Notes under the pieces: model-generated
The model's input: the letters and a program-made list of their open reading frames with translations, nothing else
Databases searched by the model: none
What the model was told of the DNA's origin: nothing
Part shown: positions 39,180 to 55,024 of the stretch, piece by piece
How positions within the stretch are numbered: position 1 is the stretch's first letter
Layout: every line of letters begins with the position of its first letter
Translations under genes and position numbers: made by a program
Source: Diphasiastrum complanatum
Taxonomy: Eukaryota > Streptophyta > Lycopodiopsida > Lycopodiales > Lycopodiaceae
Length of the DNA stretch: 64,000 bases
Assembly (NCBI GenBank): GCA_029204225.1
Contig: CM055099.1
Coordinates: forward strand, 47,368,542 to 47,432,541
Direction of reading: 5' to 3'

Positions 39180-40700
39180 TCGTATTCTGATATTTCTTTT
39201 GAGCGCTAATATATATAGCTATTCACTTTTTTTCTATACTATAGCGCTTGAAAGCAATATTGCTTTCCTAATGTCGATTTGAAACACAAATTTACCGTTC
39301 ATTGGATTTAAAAATACGTCGTGCGGTCGAAATCGATATTAGATTTCTTATTTCATATTTTTGCTATCTACTATCAGAGAAATGTCTAGCTTTGAGAACA
39401 ATCTTCTATATTTTTTTCAAGAACTTGAAATCACGGATAATGTTGACTATTTTAAATATGTTTTTTCTCCTTTTTTATTTATTTTGCCTTCTATCACCGA
39501 GGTACCTAATGTAGAGGCATTATTTGAAATTTATCTTCGATTCAAGTCACTAATAACTCCCCCTTTCTACAGTTTTTTTCTTTGAATTTTACTAATCAAT
39601 ATGTTAAGCCAAATTCTATATTGGAGTCACATTCCTTTTTATTTCAGAAAACTCTTTATATGGATGAGTTTGCAATCCATCAAGAAGGATACAGATCTTA
39701 TGCTTGTGAATTTCATAGAGAACATGCACTGGGCTATTGTCCTTCGAGAATAATGAGATAAGTGTTGCCCATTCAAAGTTTCATCAACACGATTGAACAT
39801 TGATTAGTGTAATCAAAGCACTTTCTCATTTTCTTGGAGGACGTAATTTTACAAAAGTGCATAGAATATTTTTTTTTTTAGAAAAACGATTGCTTTGAAA
39901 ATTTTAGGATATGGACTAGTGAATTCCATGCTTAGATCATCACATTTTGCATTGTATGATGCTTATGTTGATCTTAGTAAGGTATAGAACTACGAGCACT
40001 TGGATCCATGAAAGAATAAACTTATTGCATGACTCCAAATTGCAACTTTCATTGTAGAAAGTGTCAAAAATGGAATAGAATTTGGAAATTCCAAAAACTT
40101 TGTACTTCTTTAAATTTCAATATACAAAATGGTATCTATATGTCTATTGCCTATTGGCTTGTATAAAATTGCATGCTTTTTGAATTTTTTTCATAATTTG
40201 TCGATTTTGTATTGTGACGAATTTGCATTCTTCTGTAAACCATTGGAAAAGTTGCAAAATGTAGTTGTTCTTTGTTCTAGTTCCACTATGTTGTGTAGTT
40301 CTAAAATATATATTCTTTGCAATGGATGTGCATTACCATAGGCTTTCAAATTCTCACAGTAACCCAAAGACCATTTTTTCCATGACACCCAGTGGTTTTC
40401 TCCATTTTTTCAGATTATTTGCAAATTTTGGTAGCTGCTGCCCAACGCCCTCCTACCTTGTCATCTTCGACGGATTTCTCCACCGATTTGCTGCCCATTT
40501 TGTTGATTGTTTGGTGGTTGTCTAGTGCCCTACTTCATCACCATTTTCAACGGTTTTTTCATCATTTTGTAGGACATTTGTGGATCTTACTAGATGTTGC
40601 CCAGCGCCCTACCTCCTCAACCTTTTTAGCGATTTTTTTAGCTAAGTGCACAGCTAGCAGTATTATCGTTGTTTCTACTAGCGATCTTGCTCTCTTCACC
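39180..40700. other. AT-rich decayed sequence
   Basis: Probably continued Gypsy decay (YMDEFAIHQEGYRSYACEFH near 39660 is protein-like but unassigned). Bases about 40395-40640 contain three loose copies of a GCCCAGCGCCCTACCTC-type phrase. Confidence 0.35.
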
Positions 40701-40704
40701 AGAA

Positions 40705-40850
40705 TGGATAAGTCTTCTAGTTCATCTCTGATTGACAAAGTCGATGGAGAGAACTACCATCTCTAGAAATTCAAGATGAAAATCGTATTACTTGTCAAAG
40801 AACTGTGGAACATCGTTGATGGCACAGAGGTCAAGCATGAGGTCAATGCA
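40705..40850 (+). pseudogene. Copia gag N-terminus fragment
   Basis: Encodes MDKSSSSSLIDKVDGENYHL, a stop in place of the expected Trp, then KFKMKIVLLVKELWNIVDGT. This is the conserved opening of plant Copia gag. Confidence 0.75.
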
Positions 40851-42479
40851 ACCAGCATCACTCTCTTGCTATGCAGGTGTGCACGGGTGGCTCCCAGTGA
40901 AAGGATCCCTTTACTACAACCGACTACAATTGGCACCATTGCCGAGGAGCGCCAACGTTGCTCACCGCATAGCTGCCTTTCAATTCTCTTTTTCTTCACT
41001 CCTCTCTCCACTCTTTTCTACTTCCTCCCCCTCACCTCCTCTTCTTCCCATTCTCTAGAATCTTCCATTTCTATGAAAAAAACCAAGCTATCAAAGGATT
41101 AGTTTTTGTTTTTAATTTCGTAAGTTATATATTGTGTAGTTAATTTTTTAAGGTTTTTTCAAATTGCCCATTGTCAAATGGAGACAGAGGGATGACAAGG
41201 CATTTGCCTTTATTACTCTGAACATTAAATGGTGTTCTTCTCTCATCTCTCTCTCTGTGACTTGATGTTAGCCGATATTTTCGCACAGAAAATCGGGCTA
41301 ATATTGAAGTCGATCTTCGCAAAACTGCAAAAATCGACATGTAAAATCCAATTATTAGAGAAAACATTAGGCATGAAATTGCCTATAGAACTAGGTCCTA
41401 GCCCACTCTAAATGCGGCTAGAAAAAATTTTGTGGCTGTTAGCATCTGTGCTAATAAAAAAGAGAGAAATAAAATTCTGTGGCATGTGTTTGTAAGTCCA
41501 CGTACGAGTTAGGAATGTATGTGATTTGAACAAAAAAGAAATGGTAATTCTACATAGGATTAGTGATGTGCCTTTGATATGTATGTCTGACTTGAGAATG
41601 CGTCTGCCAGCAAAGAGAATACTTTCTTCACTAGAATCCAAGTTTGAAGAACTCAAAAGTACACATATATGTTCCATGGGAATGCGCATTCAGTTCCTAA
41701 GGAATGGGTATGTTTCTTCATTCCTTGAGTAGCAATGAAGCCTCCTACTAGTGTGGCGGGCATCAGGCCTCGATTTTGCTAAGAACTATTGCGCCGATTA
41801 TCAAAAGTTGGCAAAAATTAGGGCCTCAATTCTAATTCTTATAGAAACTCTTTAGATCATTCAGAGTTATCAACACAAATGGTTACAAGCAAAACACCAT
41901 TCCGAACCGAGATGTTGGACGCGTTGAGGACTTGAGACGAGCTTTATGGCGTAGCAGGGATTTATGTATTCACGAAACTGTTTTTTAGGTGCCATAGGAA
42001 GGGTACAAAAAATGGTTGTGCCTCATTTAAAATGCTTATGCCATCATATATGATGGGCATTGGGTGTATATCAGCAGTGCTCGTAAAAGACTTTTAAATT
42101 AATCTTCCAATAGACACGCAAAGCAATAATGGAATTAGTGAAAGGTCAAACAAAAATTATAAAACCTGTAAAACCAAATCCCCTCATGTGAAACCCCTCA
42201 ACTTAAAATCCAAACCCTTATGTATAAATTCTAAATAAACCCTTCAACATTAGGGGGCAATGCCCAGCAATGAAGGGCAACATGATGGGGCAAAGAAGGG
42301 TAGGGCAGGGGGCAGGTCAATCTTCATTTTTTAATTCAAATTTGAAGCCCTCCAACACAAACTCCCTCCTCCATCGCTCTTGCTGCATCCAGACCCACAT
42401 CTTGGTCTATTGGGCCTCCAGCGCAGAGTTCCTTGCTTCCAGCGCACACTTCCAGTTCCTGCTCCAACACACAACTATG

Positions 42480-43410
42480 CTCTAGCTCTCAATCCTCCAG
42501 GTAGCGCTCTAGCTCACTCTCAAACTCCCTCCAGCACACCAGCCCTCACAAGGTTAGTAACTGTAATTGGAGAGAATGTGGAGAATCATTGAATAGCTAC
42601 TTCAAAATTGGATGATTCCATCATTTTTGAGCTCTTGCTGCTAATACATAACTTCTGCAATGTATTTGTATATCACAGTACTTCTCTAGATCAATCTAGA
42701 TTTCTATGAATAACAGTAGGCTTGTTGTCAATATGTGAATAATGGTAGTTTTGTTTTTAGATTTTCTTGAAAAAATTTAGCGCCATCTCAAAACAGGGTA
42801 TTGTTATGAGTAGATTTGCTGAAAATTTGTTCAATGGCAGTTCTAAACATTCTGAAGCACACAAATCTACAAGAAGCTATTTATCCTTCATTGTGATCAA
42901 TTCTATTCACATCTTCTGGGTTTGCCACTGCCGAAATTAGCATCCTCCTGTCTCCAACGCACATTTTCAGTCCTTGCCAAGCTCCCTTCAGCACACAAGC
43001 TCTCACAGGTAACTATAACTTGTCTTGATGAGAATGTGGAGAATCAGTGAATAGCTAGTTTAGAACAAGATGATTTTATCATTTTTGAGCTTTTGATACT
43101 AATCTATAACTTCTACAATCTATTTATAAACCACAGTACTTCCCAAGATCATTCTAGATCAATGTGTGAATAACAGTAGTTGTGAATATGTGATTAACTA
43201 TAATTCTGTTTTCGATTTTTGGAAAGTTTGAGCTTCATATGAAAACATGGTATTATTATGAGTAGATTTGATGAGATATTGTTCAATTATAGTTCTAGAA
43301 TCTAAGAATTCTAAAGCACACACATCTATTGTAGTATACAAGCATCAAATTATCCTTCACTGTAATCGATTCACATATTCTGGATCTTCCATTGCCGAAA
43401 TTCTCATTTG
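42480..43410. repeat. Direct duplication, about 460-bp unit, two copies
   Basis: Unit 1 (about 42480-42945) and unit 2 (about 42946-43410) share in order GAGAATGTGGAGAATCA (42572/43030), CATTTTTGAGCT, ATAACTTCT, ATTATGAGTAGATTTG, TATCCTTCA and GCCGAAATT (42930/43394). Divergence is roughly a quarter of positions, so it is old. Confidence 0.8.
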
Positions 43411-44070
43411 CATTCTCATAATTTAAAATCCCCGAAGAACTATACGCTCAGCATCACTTTGTGGGCAAGCACATGGGGAACAAGACAATCCTATATTTGA
43501 GAGCCTCGTTTGTTGTGAACAATAAAGTAGAGTACAATGAAATTGACATCATTATTTGTTTCCTACATATAGAATGAGTAGTCCAATGTTTTCAGATGTA
43601 CATATTACAAAATGATTTGTGGCCCTTGAAAACTATCCAAATGGGTTCTTATGGTCTAGCTTTGAACCTTAGTTTATAATTAATATGTTGATGTGTTGTT
43701 ATGCTATGTTATCTGATAACGATTTGTAGCTATGTTTTCATGCCAGGTTCAACCTAACATTGTGCACTTGTGCCTAAAATTTGTGGTATATTATAGTGAT
43801 GACTTTATGCCAAAAGAACAAAAACCATTATGGTTCATTTATTGACTTTATGAATTTACGCAATCCCATACTTTTTTTATGGGTGTCAAAACCAACTTAT
43901 ACCATTTTTTGATAGACAATTGTATATGTATACACAAAGAATAAGAGCAATGTCAAGAGGTTTGATCTTGCTCTAAAATGAACTCTTATGGGAGCCATCC
44001 CCAATTGTTATCTACTACATATAGTGTGAATTAGGGGATATAAACCTAACAAAAAGTTGGCCTCTAATCA

Positions 44071-44331
<261 letters not shown>

Positions 44332-44740
44332 GTGTTAAAAACTGAACTTCCCTTTCCTTCATCCCTGAAGTTCCACACGGCAGTCTGATCTCACAAAGGA
44401 AGACAGCCACAACTAGATAACGTAGCCATTAGTATACAAGATTGACTTAGAAGAAAATGATATACAGAATATAAATGTGCCTACGAAGTGCACAGATAGA
44501 TAAGAGAGAGTAAGTAAGAAAGATAGAGAAGAAAACTTGAAGGGCTTGTACTCTGAGAAGCGACAAGCTTTGTACTCTCTTCCCACAAAATATTATGAGT
44601 TGATAGATCATTCTTGTCAGTTTTTTTTTTCTCTTGTGCATATAAATGTGAATGCCATTTTATGTATGTACTGCAATTCTGATAGGATTGTTCTTGCAAT
44701 AAGAATTAGGGTGAAGGTTAGTAGGCTGAAAAATTGAATA
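44332..44740 (+). repeat. Copia 3' LTR
   Basis: Begins TGTTAAAAACTGAAC immediately after the polypurine tract. Its right end is not identified. The opening resembles the Copia-1 LTR start TGTTAAAAATG at 4192. Confidence 0.55.
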
Positions 44741-44949
44741 TCGAACATATTGTCGGCTTTTTTGCACTTTTCGAGCCAAAACATGACTTAGCACATTTTT
44801 CACCAACCTTCAGGTTTTTCGCATTTGTCGGATTTTCTCGTAGAGTCAGAATGTGCAGGTATATGGAAATTCACCGACCTTCGTATTTTTTGCATTTTTC
44901 GAAAAATGCAGCAGGCGTAGGAAAAGGCACGCTTCCGCATCCTTGACAC

Positions 44950-45720
44950 TACCTGCTGCAACTGAAGCCGAAACGATTAGTTTGCTTTAGAGCTCCACTT
45001 GATGATTGCTTGTATGATCCTCTAGGACCAGCACATTTTGGGCCAATAAATTCATTATTTCCAATCACACTTGTTGTGGCAGACATTTGCACTTCTGTGG
45101 CAGCGATCAAGTGAACTCCTATTATTTTTCAATGCACTTCTACTGCCAGACAATCGTCAATGAGAATCATGTTTCAGTTATTAGCACCATTCACAAAGAA
45201 GGTTGTAGTCTCTCCTATCAGCTACTCTTCCGAGCTGATTGAATATTTCACTATGTCCTTCATCACCGCTAATAACTGAGTGAGCCATTGCTGCAAGATT
45301 TTGTTTGGATAAATGGACAATACCAGCAATGACTTATTGTGAGTTAGGCATCAATTATACATTTGTAAACATACCCCTAGAAAGTATTTGTTATATCATC
45401 GATTATTTGACGTACGATAAAATATTCACTAGAACTATAAATGATGGGTTTAGGGTTTTGGGGAGGGCAAGATAGTTTGCCAACTCTCTCAACAATATGA
45501 TCTACACTAACACTAACAAAGCAAGCATAGATGAGAGCAAAATTTATACTTATAACCTTTGTGCGTGAAAAAGTACTTAGATCACTACCTTCTTAGCACT
45601 ATTAGTTCAAATATAGTAGATATTAGTACTTTGGAAATATACGTTTGAAATTTGTTGCCTTGGGCAAAAATATCGTACAAGTAACTAAACTCTTCTATAA
45701 TCTCTTAAAACATTTCAATT
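44950..45720. other. AT-rich intergenic DNA
   Basis: No gene, element end or repeat recognised. Confidence 0.5.
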
Positions 45721-45729
45721 TAGCCCTCA

Positions 45730-46000
45730 ATCTCTTTCTGTACAATGATTTTTGAAGGAACACCTCACCTACGTATAAAGGCGAATAAAATTGGATAACA
45801 ATGATTTTTGAAGGAATGTCTCACCTACGTATAAAGGTGAATATAATTGGATAATAGATAGATATTTGCAAGCTAAAGAAAAGCAAACAAAAAACGACAA
45901 AGGTGTCTCACCTACGTATAAAGGTGAATATAATTGGATAATATGTAGATATTTGCAAGCTAAAAGAAAGCAAACAAAAACGATAAAGGTGTGTAAAGAG
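45730..46000. repeat. Imperfect tandem array around TCACCTACGTATAAAG
   Basis: TCACCTACGTATAAAGG recurs at 45765, 45821 and 45908. Units two and three also share GTGAATATAATTGGATAAT and GATATTTGCAAGCTAAA plus AGCAAACAAAAA. Spacings are 56 and 87 bases. Confidence 0.85.
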
Positions 46001-47400
46001 AACGTATACAAATAAAAGTAAGATAATATGTTGATGGCATAGTACTAAATCTCATTTTGAGTTTTTGCTTGCATTGCAAAGGAGATACTATATCTTCAAG
46101 TGATTTAATGAAGTTGATGCAAAGGTCAACTTTAAGGAAGTGTCCAGAACTTAGGCTCACTAACTTTAAGTGCTTCGAGTTCAGTCTTTGTGAGTGTCAT
46201 TATTAATAGACATCACAATTGCTAACAGTACAAGAACCACAACTATTAGAGTGATAAAACATGCAATGGCTTCATGCTTAGTGTAGAGTTGCACTCCAAT
46301 CATCTAATAGAGCTCCAACTAGCCTTACCTCTACCATAGAGAATAGTTGCAAATTCCTAAGGTCAACCATCCATTGGAGCTGTGATTTGCAAGTTAGGAC
46401 TATTGGCTACTAGTTTCATTTTGATTATTTAGAAAGACTTAAAATTCCACAATTATGGCAAGGCCTTTGTGGTATCAAGACAACATACTTGTCTTTGTAG
46501 GGTAATGAAAATAGGTTTCCAGGCACAATTTGGCTTTGATCATCTTAAAGGAATAGTTTTTTTCTCTTACTGGATAGAGCCACGTCTTGTGGCTCATCAT
46601 CACTAACATGATACCGTGCAATTTTTGTTGTAAATGACAATTGAAGTGGCACCTTTTACCAAAAAAAGAAATACCTTTAAAAATTAAAATGCAAGTTAGG
46701 GCATCTTTTCATGTGTCATGTTCACTTGAGCAATGTGTCAAGCATTGTCCTACTGAATGGGTTCACTTGTTCTCTCCAGTGCCTAATTTCTATTTTTTTT
46801 TACTAACTTGCTAACTTGGGTGCCAACCCATTGTTGCCATTCACGTCATCTTCCTAGGGGAATGGGTGAGCATGGAAAGGTGATATTAGGTCCTCTTCAC
46901 ATGCATAATCCCTCGTCCCTTTGATTAACTTAGGTAGTGGGATGGGCACATCTTTCTATACTCAATCATTGTTCTTTTGTTCCGTGCATGTTGTTGTGAG
47001 ACCCATAATCATGTTGCACCTTTGAGATGAGCGATCCTAGATAGCGTGAATTTTTTGACGCTGTTGCATCCATGTGATGTTGATGCCAAAAAATAGTATG
47101 GAAGCCATCATCGTGGAAGCAAGCGACGGTAGGAGGATGGGTTGTTGGGAAGGCCAAGCCGGAAGACAGGTGCATGAAGAATACTTTTCCATCATGTCAA
47201 GAACGGGCCGGTGAGAGAGCATGTGAAGAGGCCCTTAGTGGTGCAATAGGTGTCCAAAATCCCAGCTCACCCTCCCAGGATCTCTTGGGTCCTTGACTGA
47301 ACCTTGCTTTGGCCCCAGGCCGTTCCACAGTCCACTGTCCACGGATATTTTTATTTTTGCAATCGATTTGAATTTTAGTTCAACGGAAAAGTACCATTGC
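46000..47400. other. Intergenic DNA upstream of CKS1
   Basis: No convincing gene. The last few hundred bases should contain the CKS1 promoter. Confidence 0.5.
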
Positions 47401-47516
47401 CACGTGGACGTTCGTGATTAGCTTAGGATTCTGGTAAAGTGAAATGGGGCCAATCGTGGACGTCCGTTCGCTTGTTCGCGCTCTGGTTTGAATCCAGGCT
47501 TTTCGCCCTCGTCGTT

Positions 47517-47729
47517 TTATCGAGCAGCAGCAGCAGCAGAAGAAGCAGAAGCAAAGAGACGACGACCATCGCGATCCTCCATTGCTGCTCTCGTGATCTT
47601 GTTGTTAGGTTTGGCAATTTCTTGTTCCTTTTTCTGGCTTTTTATCGCTTGATCGCAACTAATATCTTGCAAAAGTGAGCGGCAGAAGAAGAGGAAGAAG
47701 CAAAATAAGAAGAAGAAGAAGAAACAGTC
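47517..47729 (+). promoter_or_regulatory. CKS1 5' leader (putative)
   Basis: CAGCAGCAGCAGCAGAAGAA-type tract, then GAAGAAGAGGAAGAAGC and AAGAAGAAGAAGAAGAA just upstream of the ATG. This purine-rich composition is common in plant 5' UTRs. The transcription start is not visible. Confidence 0.4.
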
Positions 47730-49916
47730 ATGCCTCAGATTCAGTATTCCGAGAAATATTTTGACGATGTATACGAGTATCGGTAAGTTTTCGCTGCCGT
47801 TTCAGGCTTACTCTTACGTTTCTTCTGCATATCTCGCATCTGCTCTCCTCTTCTTGCTTGCTTTACGTTTCCGAGCTTTGCAAGTTACCTTGCTTGTTTA
47901 GATCATTGGGGCATTGGCTTGTATCTTTCAAGTGGTACAAGCCTTGTACGAATCAGTTTTACCAGCAACTCAAGTTCGAGGAGGATTTACGTTTGCTTTG
48001 CACGACGGAGCTTTCTTGATGTGATGAAATCTATGTTTAAGTTGCTGTTTTGTAAGAGTAAACGTTTGATGTATGAGCTATAACCAGGACTCAAGCTATT
48101 TGACATTCTCTGAGGTTTATGCTCGTCAATGAACCTTAACGAGTGTTTCTTGAAACTGCTTCAGTTTTTTATGCTCCATACAATCTTGAAATTTGGGGGT
48201 AACTCTATTTTGAACCTGTAGTTCCAAGTTTCTTGTAGAATAATAGTCTTTACTTGCACTAGTCGCAGGATTTATTCCAAGTTTTGGAGCTATTTTGCAA
48301 GTTTCTGAAGTGGGATCCTAACTGTGAGGCGTATATGCTTGATAAAACGTTCAATGCCTTTCGTACGGACCTTTGAAGATTTTCCATGAGGCTAGATGTC
48401 GAAGCTTCCAGCTATACATCCATGCTAACCATACCTTCCCTAACCATATCTTGTATCGACAGACGTACTATTGTTGAATTAACCTCTCCTTTTGTAACCC
48501 TGTTCTCCTATTTAAGTAGGCTTATAGAAAATTTTCGATCAGATCGGTGGTGTACATTTTAGTGACTGCTGATTATGAAAGCCAGTAACGCTTCTAGCGA
48601 TTCTTAGACGTAGATTATTCTAGCCATTGTCATCATGAAGTCTGTTCATTGAAGAGTTACTCCATAAACCTATGCTTATGCTTATTGCTATCCCTTAGCG
48701 TGAAAATTTTGCTATAGCGCCCTTCTAAAATTGAATGATAAGTATCAGGTTTCGTTCTAAGACGACCTTTTTCTAAACGGAAGCCCACATTTGTCTCTAG
48801 TGGGCATCCATTCTTTTATTGATCTGAGTGAAGTTATACTTTACGAGTATTATTCTTGATAAACTTTGACAATGCGAATCTGTGTTATGCTTTTCAAATA
48901 ATCTGGTATGACTTTTTCCTCGTTTGCTTCACTGAGGTCCAGTTCTCCTGAATAAACACAACTGCACCAACACCATTTTCCAGCACCTTTAAAGTATTTC
49001 TTAATACGACCAAAGTTTGAAGATACTTCATAATCTACAAATTAGTGAATTGATGTTCAAGTGTAGCCAGATCTCATGGATCTCTAAAAGAATCTGATTT
49101 TGTTACTTGCATGTCCATCCTATTCTAGACATTTCAGTCTTGAGGCATATATGTTTTAAGTTGACTGTCGCACATTGACTGAAAGGAGCAATTCCATAAA
49201 GAAAAACTACAGACTGCATGCTTCTTCCGGAAACAACTTTAAACAAAGTTCTTGCACTCTGCGCTTTCCTTCACGAGTTTTCATGTTTATGATATCTTTC
49301 ATGTTCATTTTATAGCAATTGATTCAACATTTGTTCATTTTATGAACTGACTGAGTATTTCAATCATTTGCAGGCATGTTGTACTTCCACCTGATGTTGC
49401 AAAGTTACTGCCAAAGAACCGTTTGTTGTCAGAGGTGACCTTTTTCTGTGTTCCCTTTGAAGCTTTATATATTCCATTTTCAATTTGGACTGTACATAAG
49501 AAAGAACTTGGTTATGGCTTATGAACTAACAACAATGTATGCCCATTACATGTCTATGCTAAATTTTTGTTCATGTTTCAAAGATTCTAATCTTTTTCTC
49601 TGTTCATCTCTGTCCATTAAGTATTCTGGTTTCAGAGAAGTAGCCTGCATTCATCTGATGTCTATTCTGTGCTTCTTGTTAAAGATGAAGCTGTTCAAAT
49701 AGAAGATTCACAATAAACATTTGAAATACACAATTTTATTTGTAGAGTGAATGGCGGGGCATAGGGGTACAGCAATCGAGGGGATGGGTTCATTATGCCA
49801 TCCACAGACCTGAACCTCACATTATGCTTTTTCGTCGGCCTCTTAATTATCAGCAAAATCAACAGCAGCAGCAACCACAGGGTGCTGCTGTCCAGTCTGC
49901 TGGGCTGAAAGCTTGA
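47730..49916 (+). CDS. CKS1: Cyclin-dependent kinase regulatory subunit (CKS1/Suc1 family), 94 aa
   Basis: A small adaptor that binds CDKs and docks phosphorylated substrates in the nucleus during the cell cycle. Exons are 47730-47782, 49374-49434 and 49746-49916, with GT-AG introns. The protein opens [18 protein letters not shown], then [39 protein letters not shown] and the diagnostic hinge motif HRPEPH followed by [12 protein letters not shown]. The C-terminus is a Gln-rich tail ending GLKA. Length and sequence fit plant CKS1 (usually 83-90 aa), slightly long because of the tail. The leader is purine-rich with (GAA)n just before the ATG and a (CAG)n run near 47523. Intron 1 is 1.6 kb and intron 2 is 311 nt. 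It looks fully functional. Confidence 0.97.
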
Positions 49917-50299
49917 AATCTTTGAAGTGTAAGCCAGAAACCATTTTACTTTATCCTACCTTGGATAATTTTCAAGTTACAGCAATTGGTCTTATTGGGT
50001 TGTATTTATATATGACCTTGAGGCTCATGTCGTATTGTGCTGTGAGCCTTATAACTGGCATTGCTCTACCATCTCATTTTAGTAAGTCTCTGATCATGTT
50101 GAGTAACGGCACTTTAATTTCTTCTTGCAGGTGTTGCTTCATGGCTACTTGAATGGTGTAATCTATACCGCTGTTTCTCAGACTTTGTTAGCCCTTACTC
50201 GATATTATAGTTCACAAAAACAATCTGATTGTTCTCTTTGCTCCAAGGCAAATGAGGGACTATGCTTTCTATTTGCCTCTGATGGTATATAACAAGGTC

Positions 50300-51630
50300 A
50301 ATGTATAAGAACTTAATAGCGACTTCATAGTAATAACGAAGCCTCGAGTTTTTCTGATTAGCTTTGTACTTACTACAATGTAGTACTACACTCTGGTAAA
50401 CCTTTGATCCGGGTCAACTTAGAAGAGACGTTTTAAAGATGTAATTATTGTGAAAGTATCTAAAATTGTCAGAATTTAGCTTGTAAATGTGATGCTTGAA
50501 GACATCTAAGACAGGCTGAAGGAATCACTGCATATACACCTGCTGGACAGATTGGGACTAACACTGTCTATTCTTTGCGTTTGACAAGTTGCATTTTAGA
50601 GCTCTTCAAGAGTTTTTGCTGTTTGAAAAGTCAGTCTTTACATTTCTTTTCTGGATAGTGAGTCAAATTTGCATGTTTTCCATTTGTGCAAGTCCAAGAC
50701 GAATGCATTTCTATAATGTGGTGGGTTCTCTGTTACTATTGTGCCCTACATTTTCAGCAGATTTCCTAAAGGTCTTCTGAGGAAGCTCCATAACCCAAAT
50801 TCCACCTACCTCCTTACGCTTGAATTGGTTATTTAGATGTTGCTTTTAGATTTGTGGAGATAAATTTGGGAGCCTTGGTCTAAATCCACCATCAAGATTG
50901 CATAGAATTTCATTCCTATGGCCTTGGGTGGGGGCCCATCATTGATAAGCAAGAATACCTTCTAAAATTTCTAGGAAAAGTGCTTATATGCTAGAGTGGC
51001 CTTGTTTCATATGGTCAGTTCACAATAATCTGATTCTATGCAAAGAAAAGCATCTGCAACTTACTTATACCTAAGCTAGAACACATCATTTCCATATAAG
51101 AGAAGATATACAACTGAGGTTTTTAAAGGTAGCTGCATGTATGACTTATTCAAATACTCGAGCTAAAATAGCACTCCTTATGTACTACTTATTCAAACAT
51201 GGAATTATTGTGAAATTATTACTTATTCAAACACTCAATCTAAAATAGCATTCCCCTTGAAGGTTTTTTCACATTCAGCAAACAATCTGAAATATCTGAT
51301 AATTTTTCCATGTCATTTACGTATTTTCAACATTCTCTAACACCTAAAGGTCATCTATGTGCTTAAATTTTGAAAGACTCAACATATACCATATTGATGA
51401 TGTGCCATGAGCAATTATCAGTTGAATTGAAGAGATTGACAAAATTATGCTTTTATTGCATTGCAAACACATTGTGGCTATCCTTAATTTTAACTCTTAT
51501 TAATCAATATGAAGATTTAATATCTGTGCTTATCCTGATGTACTGTTTTGACTAATCTTAAAATTTGCTTTGTTTTGATGTTTTTTGTGTGCAGATTATT
51601 TATAATATATATTATTAGTTAGAACTTAAA
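50300..51630. other. Intergenic DNA 3' of CKS1
   Basis: AT-rich sequence after the CKS1 3' UTR. No genes or elements recognised. Confidence 0.5.
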
Positions 51631-51633
51631 AAT

Positions 51634-51845
51634 TAGAATGTACTATGGAATGGCTTGGGCACAGGCCATTTTGCTCGGTAAAGCTTTTTAGGATTTTTTT
51701 AGGCGAAGCCTCTCACCTAAAAAAATTCTGAAAAACTTTATTTTGTAATATCTAGATGTTGTTCTAGGTGATTGTATGAAGTTTGTATTGTTAAAGGTGG
51801 ATGGGCAGAATGGCTTGTGCCCGGCGCATTCTATTGTGTAATGAA
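51634..51845. repeat. Small inverted-repeat element (possible MITE)
   Basis: Left TAGAATG..GGGCACAGGCCATTTTGC and right, read inward, TAGAATG..GGGCACAAGCCATTCTGC form an inverted repeat about 205 bp apart, with AGGCGAAGCCT and CACCTAAAAAAATTCTGAAA between. No target duplication confirmed. Confidence 0.5.
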
Positions 51846-51849
51846 TTTT

Positions 51850-53290
51850 TTGATTTTTCTAAATGCCATTATAATATAAACCATAATTTGTAGTTTGACT
51901 TCTTGGGACCATTCAGCAACTGCCGCGTGGCAGATTAGCTAGCGCAGACTGATGTGTTTTTTTTTTTCAATTTTTTTTTAAGAAACGCAGTGACTTTTTC
52001 TGCTTTTATAAAAAGCCAGAAAACGGGGCATAATCTTCACAGAATCAATTTCATTACATAAATATTTAGATTCCTCCAAGTTTAACTTGCATAAAATATG
52101 AGGAAATTATTGGATTAAGCTTGGGATGACTTTTTTGAATGACAGTTTATTTTTGCATACTGCTGCAGAGAGTGATTATTACATAGAAAATTGTCAAATA
52201 TGTTTGAAAAGAAATGTTTAAAAAGACTGCAAGATCATGAAGACGAGACATTTACAAGCTTAAATTTAAAGAAATGAAGTTTTTGAGTATTTTGTGTTGT
52301 CACATTTCTCTCTATAAGGTGATGAATTTGAAAGTGTTGGGTGCTGGATCGTCATTTTTTCAAGTGTCTTTCTCCATAAGTAAATCACTTTGATTTATAT
52401 TTTTGAAAAATAGATTGATTCATGTTTAGAAGTTTTGAATCTAATTTAATATCATATACATGCTTAACTTGAATTTAATTTTTTTGATGTTTAGATTAAA
52501 ATCATGGAACAGGCAACTTCCTTGCTGGCAAATCCTCTTCATGCTTTTTCTAGGATATTATTGGATCCCAGGAGGGGCAATTTGGTCTTTGAGCTCATCA
52601 GCAATGGGGGTTGATTATATTCAAATGTTGATATTTAGCTTACAAGTACTACAAGATGATCTTATTCACATCAACCTCTCTTTCTGAACCTTCCACATGT
52701 TTTTGGGAATTTCCTTGTCTGGAGAAATTCTCAGTATGTGCTCCTCCTAGGCTGCTGCAGCAGATTGCATTACCAGTTCTCTCATAGGTCTCAACTTTAG
52801 CATATTAAAGGACTAGATTACTAGTGCTCTCTCATCATCTAAACAAACATGAACATAATCTCTACGACGACATAGTTAGAGAGGGTTGATATATGTGCAG
52901 TCAGATTTACACTTGTTAGAGCACAGATTCCCGAGGCAGAATTGGCAGCACAAGTTCGGAGATATTCTTCGTGTATATAATCCAACAATGGCTCTGTATT
53001 AAAGTTTCAGAAATTTCTGCAAGCCTTAGAAAAGCAGGTGTTCCGAAGAATGAACAAGGCAACCACACTAAGAAAGTTTTCAGCAAAGTTAGAAATGATT
53101 TAGGATACCTGAGAACAGCTGGTGAATCAGAGTTCATGAGAATCATGATTAGCATCGAAGAAATCTAAACTTCATTTGCTTGAATGTCAAGTATCGTAAG
53201 AAAACGATAGAAGTTTTTGGATGCCAAAACTACTATGTAGAATTGCAACAGACGCTAGAAATTGTTACCACCACTAGTTAAGTCCAATTT
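51850..53290. other. Intergenic DNA between CKS1 and beta-tubulin
   Basis: No recognised genes. The rightmost part near 53200-53300 is the likely tubulin 3' UTR. Confidence 0.5.
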
Positions 53291-53302
53291 CATTAGCTCC
53301 AT

Positions 53303-54847
<1,545 letters not shown>

Positions 54848-55024
54848 TCTGGACGGATCCAAGGAGTCCTAGTATCAGAAAAAACAAAAGAAAGCAGAAG
54901 AATCAGAGTAGCAGAATAAGCTTAACAGAGAGCTATCCGCCCTCTCATATACTTGGAAGAAATCTCTGTCTCTTGGAGCTTTGGATCGAGAAGGGAGATC
55001 GAAGCAGAGCAGAGCAGAGATGTC

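Noticed and set aside
54848-54862. Upstream in-frame extension of beta-tubulin
   Set aside because: All beta-tubulins begin with MREI, which starts at 54847.
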